Assembly: GCA_022818135.1 (NCBI GenBank)
Contig: JAFMSR010000028.1
Location: 289,086 to 353,085, forward strand
Reading direction: 5' to 3'
DNA: 64,000 nucleotides
Source: Saxidomus purpurata
Lineage: Eukaryota; Mollusca; Bivalvia; Venerida; Veneridae
Part shown: positions 56,266-64,000 of the stretch, one piece after another
How the letters are laid out: every line of letters starts with the position of its first letter
Numbering within the stretch: the first letter of the stretch is position 1
Program-made: the position numbers and the translations under genes
The notes under the pieces: generated by a model
What the model saw: only the letters and a program-made list of their open reading frames with translations
Databases searched by the model: none
What the model was told of the DNA's origin: nothing

Positions 56266-58997
56266 AAAAAAAGCATTTACAAACTGAAACGAAGCGTGAC
56301 ATGTAAAGCGGTTATCTGAAATCAGGTTTAAGAATCGATTTTATGTGAATTTTTAATTTGGCATATCTGTAGTTAATGACTGAAAGTAAAATTAACAGTA
56401 TTAAATCACAAAACATAAGTATGCTAAACTTTGAAGCTATAAAAGTTAATTTCCACGCCTTGCACGTGTATGATAGAATCTAAACCAGATGAGACGGTTC
56501 GGTAGTATCCGTAAATAACGGACAGGGTCATAAATCATTGATTATCGATTATACTTGAATATTGCCTACGTAAGATATTGAACTTGTCGCGTAACTTTTG
56601 TGGGTTACAGACTAGACCATAGACCCAAAAATCTGATCACTAGTGATCTGGCCTGTACTGTTATTTCCAGAATTACCATGAAGACATTAAGTGGTCAGTA
56701 TGGCTGATTCACAGCATGGGGGGCAATATATATCCCATTTTCATCTGATATGCCCAAACCACAAAAACTATTTAGGAAAAACAAATTGCTGGCCTCTTGG
56801 TCACATCATTTGATTCAGTAGCAGGTTTTCGTCTGTTTTCTTTTTATATGATAATTGTTTTCATTTTTAAACACAGTGGGGTTTCCTGTAATAATATAAA
56901 GTTTTTCGTTACCTTGTAAATACCATTCAGGACAATTTTTTATATTTGTGTTGGTCTTTTTTTTGTCAGACTTTGAAATTTATTTTCACCTAATAGGCAA
57001 TCAATTTTACAATCTAGAAAACAGAAAAGTACATATATATATATTTACATGCTTGTGTGTTTTGGGGTGGCTGACAAATCCGTTTTTATAACTTTAGGTT
57101 TTGTATCATGGTAAGGAATAGGACTGGAAGAAATGTCATATGACTTTTAAAAACTGAAAACAAATTAAAATTGAAAAGGAAAAGACGTATACATGTAAAT
57201 AGGAGAAAAAATAAATAGAAATAAAGCATGTCTGCAAAAAGTTTAGAAATGCTAGTGCATAAGTACATGTAGTTGCAAAATTGTATTGAAATATGAAGTT
57301 AAAAAAACAGAACCCCACCCAAGTACTTAACAAAATCTAAGTATTGTTTAAGTGATTTGGACACCCAGAACGTATACATGTATGTGAATGCATTTTGACA
57401 AACGTGTTTGCTAATAAGATTTATATTCATTGATGATGTATTTATTGTAAACTCATGATTTTCACACAGAAGTTGTGAAAATAGTTTTATGGTGATAGCC
57501 TGAATGTTGATTTGAGTATTCAAAGAAGAATATATCAGGTACTTACGAACTTTTGAGGCGAGAGTTTGTTTTTCGGAACACAGACCTAGGCATTAAATTC
57601 ATATTTTCAAAATTCTAAAAATTCTAAACAAATATACATGTGAAGACGTAGAAAACAGAGTTCAACTTGATGGAAATATTTTTATGTGTTTGAACTAATG
57701 ACTTGTTACAGTTCAATACCACATGTACTCTGTGAGGAAAATGATTATATATATCTAAGTTAAATTGTTGATTGTTATACTACATTTGGTTTTAATGCGG
57801 CATGCAGCACTACTGTTTTACTGATGCGTTGTATCAGTTTCCTAAACTGCATATTTATTTACTTATTCTAAACTGTGAAATCCCTACAACGTTCTGTATT
57901 AAATTATTGTATTTTAAAACTGTAATTATACTAAAAGAACACTGTGACAATGGTTTTGTTATTACATTTGTAATCAGCTGTTTTCCTCGATAAATTTATA
58001 TGAAACATATTTCAAAGAATCAACGTTATTTTCATTCCGTAAGCATCAGTCTAATGGTTAGGTGAAATCAATCCACACTGACCTCTGGTAAATGGCCATT
58101 TTGTTTCTGATAAGTTGTATATATATAGTAAAACGACGGGTAGAGTTTTTAACGTAAAAAAGACTAAAATTAATGAAGTCTCAGAAAAATTAAAAAATAT
58201 TCATTAAAAAGGGGAAACGTTATATTTTATTATCCCGTTTGTGATTCTAAAATAACTTTAGTTAAAATATTATTGCGAGTTTATTACAGCGCTCCTATAT
58301 AAACCTATAGTAAATGTGTGGCGTGTATTGGCCCTGGCTGTGATACTTTTTCTGCCACATGTCAACAGGTATTCAAATTGAACGTGTTCATTGTACTTGT
58401 TAAATCTGGGGAGTGACTTTATATAAATTGTTTTCCTTGGTCTCGTCAATCTTAAGTAATACAATTTGCGGCGGTACCGAGTCCAGACCATAAATTTGAA
58501 CCGACGTGTACTCAATTGTATAAAGGCGTTATATACAAAACGTTCAGTTCAGTATTTCCCAACCTCTACAATTACGACTACAATTCATTTTTCTGGTTCC
58601 ATGTCTCATACCGACCTAGGTCATTGGACTATTTGAAAGACCTTGATTGGACCCAGTACCGACCTTCGAAAAAAACGTTATTTTGACGCATATATGTCAA
58701 AATATAGACGCCTGCTTATAAAATATGAAGCGGTTAAAGTTTCTTATTTTTGGCGTATATTTAGAATACATTAAAGTTAAAAGCATATTAAATTTTGGCA
58801 TTTTTTTTTTTTTAATTTCGAGCAAAGCTATTTTTTGTGGATAAATTCAGAAAAATAAAATGTTATTTTTTCAGTGTCTTTTTGCACAGCGTAAACGCAA
58901 AGTAAATTAGAGAAAATAACCGTACACTATGGAGTATGGATTATGGGGAATGGAGTCCAAACCCCGTTGTCCGGCATAATTTAATTACCATTAACAT

Positions 58998-59290
58998 TTC
59001 AAGTTTTTCACTTAACAGCCTTATAGTATACAAGATATGAATACTAAGATCGTGAAAATCAAGACTATGCCGAGGTTATCAACTCGTTTTTTTCCGATTT
59101 GCACATGTGACCGGTGTCTATTGATGCAGAAGATATTAATCTTCAAGATGACATGCATTGAAACACCAACGTGTACCCAAGGCAGGAAAATTGTCACAAG
59201 TACACTCGCTTTCGAAACGTGTTCGTCTGGCTACCTGTTTTCGGAGACATTTTGGATCGATACCGCAATGTGCGTAGGAACCAAATCAGC
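58998..59290 (+). repeat. Inverted duplication, left arm
   Basis: Runs from TTCAAGTTTTTCACTTAACA through ATCGTGAAAATCAAGACTAT, GCAGAAGATATTAATCTTCA and CACTCGCTTTCGAAACGTGT to GTAGGAACCAAATC. It is the reverse complement, with scattered differences, of 61385-61660. A 111-residue frame crosses it (59037-59372), but the partner copy keeps only a few of its residues in frame, so I do not call a gene. Confidence 0.75.
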
Positions 59291-59719
59291 AGAGGTACAA
59301 ACATGTAACTGTGGCGTTCCTAAACATTTAGTTATCAAGTGTTTTCCCTTGATTTCGGGAACATTTGTGTAAACCAGTCGATTAAGTGTTTTGTTCTTGA
59401 AACAACGAAAGACTTAAAATAACGCATGAAACACGTTTTTTTTTGCATTTATAGGATAAAAATGATATTTAATAAAAATGTCTAAAAATAAACCCACGTA
59501 GATACAAAAAGTATTGCTTTCCACATTATAGAATAAAATGTTCTGTTTCACAATGCAAAAATAAAGGGAGATACTAGAAATACATAAATGTAAGCATTTT
59601 AAGAAAAAAATTCAGTGCAGCATTAAATTGTATTGACATAAACAATCAAACTGTATTACGCTCGGTCTAATGGCAGTAGTCGGTACCGAGGATAAACGCA
59701 ATCAGTCAGTCAGTATTAA

Positions 59720-60425
59720 ACATTACTATCTATACACCTTTGAAAAAATAGGTTGCCGTAGAGACATATCAAGGATGTGAAACCAAACCTTTCCTATATC
59801 AACGGAAACATTGATACATGCAACAGACATAAAACTAAAATCATTAATCGTGTGTATACATTCGTTAAAGTGTCGAGCAACATTAGAGCTAAATTCTAAA
59901 GGTAGTGTATTTAAAATATAAAAACTATTTCTTTTCATACGTTGGGAAACCTTTTGTTGTGTATGTCCAACAATACTGTATTTTACATGTCTTACATGTA
60001 ATGAGATAGATCTAAATAATATCTTCATTCTGTTTTTTACAGAAAAAAAGATTAATCATTTTATAAGATTTGAAATATTTGAGACTCAACAATGTTAGAA
60101 CAATGACTGCATCTGTGTCTACTACATCTTCTTGTAGCTTCACGTTTCTTATTAGTAGAACTAGACAATAACTTAGTTATGTATCAACGGAGATTCTCTC
60201 TTTGCACGCTTAAATGCTACAACAGGTGAGTGCGTAAAGACATGCTGAACATATTGTTTGGGAGATAATCTTATCAGGTCCCAGTATTTGTTAAGATATG
60301 GTCTATATAGGGAAGAGCATGATTGTATTCAATAACAAAGTGTATTCTATCATTGTCAGCTGAATTTGTATTATCTGACAAAGCCTCTTCTTGAGACAAC
60401 TGAGATAATTTCTTTCAAGAAAATG
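59720..60425 (-). pseudogene. Penelope-like retroelement remnant (RT end, linker, GIY-YIG-like)
   Basis: Read in pieces on the minus strand: NDRIHFVIEYNHALPYIDHI, then after a frame change NKYWDLIRLSPKQYV and SPVVAFKRAK, then stops, then CSRHRCSHCSN, then KYSIVGHTQQKVSQRMKRN and SSNVARHFNECIHTINDFSF. This order (FV..Y...LP.I..IL, P.VAF.R.K, a Cys-rich linker, then a GxTxxKxxxRM...HF....H endonuclease-like block) is that of Penelope-like elements: the end of the reverse transcriptase followed by a GIY-YIG-type nuclease. Several stops and frameshifts show it is dead. The longest intact frame is 59726-60028. The upstream RT core is absent. Confidence 0.75.
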
Positions 60426-60889
60426 TTGTTTTAATTTTTAATTTAAGAAGGATTCTAGTATTAAATTACCCATCATTATGTAGTGTTGCTCGACACATTC
60501 ACGATTAAACATTTTAGTTTTATGCCTATTGATCATGTTTCACGAACAAGTCACACTCTCGATACTTTATCATCGAAGGGTTTTATTAGCTACCTCTAAA
60601 TAGTCATTTTGTATTACTGTTTTAAATGCTTGTATTTAAAGTAAATTTAAATTAACTACGAAACAGAAGATGTTATAAATAACAATGTAACAATACAACT
60701 TGCTGTTGCACTAGATAATTTCTCTTAAAACGCTTACATTTGTATATTTCTACTACCTCCCTTTATTTTTGCATTGTATAACAAGAAAGATGGGTTTTCA
60801 ATATACATGTACTGTATACCAGTATACTTTTTGTTGTTTATTATGTTTCTGAAAACATTGAATATTGCTATCCTTTTTGATTTACTGTA

Positions 60890-61064
60890 CAGTCCAATCT
60901 CTCTTAACAACACCTCCGAAGAGCAAACACCTCTCTACAAAGACAGGTGTTTTATTTCCCAAAGCAGTTATATCTGAACAAATTAACCTCCCTAGAGCAA
61001 CAACCTCTCCATACGAAACAAAAATTGATATTCTCTCTGATGTTGTTGTGGAGAGGTTGGACTG
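60890..61064. mobile_element. 175-bp CAGT-ended MITE, TA-flanked
   Basis: Ends CAGTCCAATCTCTCTTAACA and, read inward from the right, CAGTCCAACCTCTCCACAAC, each bordered by TA. Inside are repeated CAACACCTC/CAAACACCTCTCTACAAA words. Fits a non-autonomous Tc1/mariner or pogo-like element. Confidence 0.75.
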
Positions 61065-61384
61065 TATTATGTAATTTGACGCCGTACGCCATTTTCCGTT
61101 ACGCGCTACATTCAGCGGACATGACTTTACTTGTTTATTATCATATAAAATATAATTTACTGCACCTGAAAAAGATATACACAAGTTGAAACATGTTGTG
61201 CAAAAAAGCGTTATGGTAAATTTTATTTCTCAGAACAGTGTTAGGTTAAAGAAGCATGATTATCTAGGATTATTATACAGTTATCTTTCCTCGTTTACAG
61301 AACAAATTCAAGTTGATTTTACAGGATGCACTCGATTTATTAGGAAGATATTTAGTCTGGTTTTTATAAACTTGGACTTGGTTC

Positions 61385-61660
61385 CTTCATACAGTGCGCT
61401 GACAACAAACGCGTTTCGAAAGTAAGTGTGCTTGTGACAATTTCAGGAGAAATTCTACCGACAGCATATAATATAAGGTGTTGCCATGCATATCATCTTG
61501 AAGATAAATATCTTCTGCATCGATAGACACCGGTTACATGTGTAATTATTGCCAAACGACTAAAAACCAAGTTGATAACCTCGGCATAGTCCTGATTTTC
61601 ACGATGTAAAGATTTACATCTTGTATATCATAAGGCTGTTTAGTGAAAAACTTGATAAAA
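61385..61660 (-). repeat. Inverted duplication, right arm
   Basis: Reverse complement partner of 58998-59290. Shared phrases include ATCGTGAAAATCAGGACTAT, GCCGAGGTTATCAACT, GCAGAAGATATTTATCTTCA and CTTTCGAAACGCGTTTGT. The arms are about 2.1 kb apart and bracket the retroelement remnant and the MITE at 60890. Confidence 0.75.
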
Positions 61661-62080
61661 TTATGCTGGGCTGATTTCATCCAAACTTTACATAAATGGT
61701 TAGTGCCAAGCCAATCTGTGCATATCGTCATCATTTTCCGGTTAAGTTATTTTTTTTCTTAAAGCCCATATGAAAATAATTTATGTTCAGAAAACACGTG
61801 TAATTCATGACACGAATACCAGTATCCTACATTATTAAGGTGGAAGACATACATTGTTTTTCTTGAAAAGCAACCTCTAGTTAAATGTTGTTTTCATTTA
61901 GTTTGATTTGGAAAAAGCTCAGAAAATACTGTACATGTATTTCAAATTTGAAACAATATGTGATAAACGTTAGGATACAAATAGCTTTGTATATGATTTA
62001 TATTATTTCATATTATTCACACCATACTACATACTACTTGTTGTCTATTTATTTTGTTTTCACTTTTCTGTCAATTTTAG

Positions 62081-62389
62081 GAGCAATGTCCCTCTCGTGT
62101 ACTCCGCATTATCCAGAATCGAATTCTTTCGTCGTTTGCGAATGTGATCAAAGTAGCGGAAATGATATTGAATGGTTGAAAGACGGCAACCAAATATCAG
62201 CTTGTTCTGCAGCAGCAAATTTTTGTTCACCAAGACCAACAGCATACGACTTTAGCAACACTCTTTCTGGGTCGATTGCTTATTACAACATGACTATTAA
62301 ATCATACAGCTACGGTGATTGCGCTCAGTATACATGCCAGGATTTTTCAACACCACCGGAAGTCGCTTCATTTTTGACATCTATCACCG
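62081..62389 (+). CDS. Ig-domain protein exon 2: cysteine-rich Ig-like domain
   Basis: 2 nt, 102 codons and 1 nt, phase 1-1. AMSLSCTPHYPESNSFVVCE, then CDQSSGNDIEWLKDGNQI (core Trp), then YGDCAQYTCQDFSTPPEV (F strand Y.C). It has eight cysteines, including pairs beyond the canonical disulfide. Acceptor GTCAATTTTAG and donor GTAAGA are good. No later exon is visible in the window, so the protein is partial. It could be a secreted or membrane Ig receptor. Confidence 0.8.
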
Positions 62390-64000
62390 GTAAGAAATTT
62401 ATTTGTAGTACGTGTTAACCAGAGAAATTATTTAAAAATGTATGTTGGTATTTCATTTATTTTACATTTATTATTGTAAACTCCAATTTTGTCGAATGAT
62501 ATGAACGTTTTGATGGAAGAGGTTCTCAAATAAAACCCACTATTTATAGCAATTATCCGTCAGGGTAATGACGTTGACGTTATGTTTTTATGTGTGTAAC
62601 ACGCTATAAAATGAAAATAGATGTAAAGTAGTGACATTAGCAACCCAATATAAAGACGTGTATCTATTGTAGAAGCATTGCAAGTCACATTTAAGGATGT
62701 ACTGAACTGAGGATTTAGGCCGTATGCCAGTCTGAATAACGGGAGGTAACTCTTGAAATCATGTCGATGTCGTAATATCGTGAACGTATAATCAATAAAC
62801 TATTTACACATTTAACACAAAAGACATATTTTAAATATGTTTGTCATATAAATAAATTGTTTCCCTTGCATTTGTGTTGTTGTTTTTTGTGTTAGTTCTT
62901 TTTTAAAGATAAAGCGCCGAGCAACTTTTCGTCCTGATGACGTCATGATCGTAATCGGTTAAACGCTTGAAATGATAGTCTACCTGTGTTTAAACAGTGT
63001 TTTGTCTTTTTATATTAGCTGAAATACTATAATGTTTTACATAAATGTTGCTCTTTATATCTGAGATATTTTAGACTATCCTATTTAGGCTTGTGTAGAC
63101 ATGTTTTGCTTCTAAATTTAGAAATAAAGACCGATAATAAATCAATATCCGCCAAGTGACTGCTTACGTCAATGTCAATTGTCAATAAGCATGATAAGTG
63201 TTTTTTTGCGATGGGTTTTGATTATTTCTTCATCTGTTCGGCTCAATCGGGAATGGAATTCCACAAGGTGAGTTCTTGTTTCTTTGTTGAAGTTTGTGCA
63301 TTACTGTTTTTGTCAGTCCGCACATAAAACCCATACAACTTGTTGAAAATTCAAACCGAAAGTAGAAGTACAGTCCTGAGCTAGAAATCATACAAGCTGC
63401 ATACAGTACTATCTGATAGTGGTTTCAGTCAAGTGCAGCAAGAATTCACACTGTTATTTAAAGAGCACTACCAGACTTAGTACAGAATGTGTTTTAAATA
63501 AATGAATTTTGTATCTTGAAAATTGACTGGGAGTGGGTGGGGGGAAAATCTGAAAAATCCAGGCTCAATGTCTGATGCAGGCATGACTTTCTTCATAGAT
63601 CTTTTATTCCTGATACCTGAATTATTTGCTGACTAGAAGTCAAGTTAGTACAAGATTTTTTTAAATAAATACATTGCATCATGCATGAGTGTGTGTGTTG
63701 GACGTTATGCTCCAGTATTGTTTTGATTATGCTAAGCAGATATTTAACCATACCCTGCTCAAGGTATACATTAGAAACTGTTTTCTATATGTGTATAATA
63801 GGTTCAATTCAAGTAATAATTATAATGATAAATCATAAATGATCTAATTAATTATCAAATACTGAATGTTCACTGACCTAATACTTTATGAAATTAACTT
63901 TGATTTTATTTCACAAAAACATGTACATGCATACATTATATTATATTTCACTGTTTGATTTATCTGTATCAATTTATTTACAGACTGACCCTTTCTAAAA
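62390..64000. other. Right edge: intron of the Ig gene, no firm feature
   Basis: AT-rich. An ATG-led stretch at 63211-63267 ends in a good donor (CAAG then GTGAGT) and reads MGFDYFFICSAQSGMEFHK, but nothing supports it as an exon beyond that. Confidence 0.4.

Larger units (their letters stand above)
54301..58997. other. First intron of the plus-strand Ig gene, left part
   Basis: No exon recognised. Holds a cluster of TTCATGAA-type palindromes (55440-55885) and an AACCG-rich patch (56140-56265). Confidence 0.5.

Noticed and set aside
58040..58095. AGTCTAATGGTTAGGTG resembling a tRNA A box.
   Set aside because: No matching B box (GGTTCGAAnCC) or acceptor stem follows, so not a tRNA or tRNA-derived SINE that I can support.
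59037..59372. 111-codon plus-strand frame with several cysteines.
   Set aside because: It lies on the left arm of the inverted duplication; the other arm keeps only a short part of the frame, so there is no sign of coding selection.
1..64000. CRISPR array, bacterial operon or viral gene cluster.
   Set aside because: No short regularly spaced direct repeats with unique spacers, no long prokaryote-like frames, and split genes throughout; the tandem repeats have no spacers.

Overview
The window looks like AT-rich nuclear DNA of an invertebrate, most likely a bivalve mollusc. The genes are split into short exons with GT-AG introns. The spaces between exons are packed with tandem repeats ending in GGAC/GTCC tracts, TA-flanked non-autonomous DNA transposons and foldback elements of kinds I associate with bivalve genomes. 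The species assignment is inference. I see no CRISPR array, rRNA, convincing tRNA or prokaryotic gene.

Main gene (5944-39048, minus strand). Piecing exons together by protein similarity, splice sites and codon phase gives 27 coding exons for one receptor-type protein tyrosine phosphatase of about 1,550 residues. In order it has a signal peptide (39.0 kb), seven Ig-like domains (35.4 to 24.0 kb, one exon each, all phase 1-1), one fibronectin III domain of the nephrin/Echinoid type (23.2 kb), a transmembrane segment (21.9 kb), a 24-nt microexon (21.0 kb), a juxtamembrane region (20.3 and 19.8 kb), an apparently active phosphatase domain D1 (17.9 to 9.5 kb; P-loop HCSAGIGRTG, WPD loop) and a degenerate second domain D2 (8.8 to 5.9 kb; no WPD, P-loop HCLKANERSA). 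Every junction keeps phase except FN3 to transmembrane, which is off by one base beside an A5 run. Read literally, that mismatch ends the protein just before the membrane.

Second gene (plus strand, from 54240). A signal-peptide exon and, 7.8 kb on, a cysteine-rich Ig-like exon (62081-62389) join in phase. They look like the start of another secreted or membrane Ig protein continuing past the right edge. The two genes diverge from a 15.2 kb intergenic region.

Repeats and mobile DNA. 1-2600: tandem repeats. 3817-4394: an element with inverted ends. 13932-15044: a TA-flanked element whose nested 197-bp MITE and flank are duplicated in tandem. 29686-30525 and 51613-52440: two inverted copies of an approximately 840-bp element with a hairpin end. 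31650-31813 and 47420-47522: foldbacks. 39844-40893: a TA-flanked, CAGT-ended element just upstream of the receptor start. 59720-60425: a decayed Penelope-like retroelement end, lying between two arms of a 290-bp inverted duplication (58998-59290 and 61385-61660) with a 175-bp CAGT-ended MITE beside it. Five tandem-repeat families have 145-171 bp periods, and nearly all units carry one or more TCAAGGTCA-like motifs.

How the genes work together: the receptor would sense an extracellular or cell-surface ligand through its Ig/FN3 ectodomain and dephosphorylate tyrosines through D1, with D2 as a regulatory pseudophosphatase. The partner gene may be another Ig-type surface protein, but too little of it is in the window to say.
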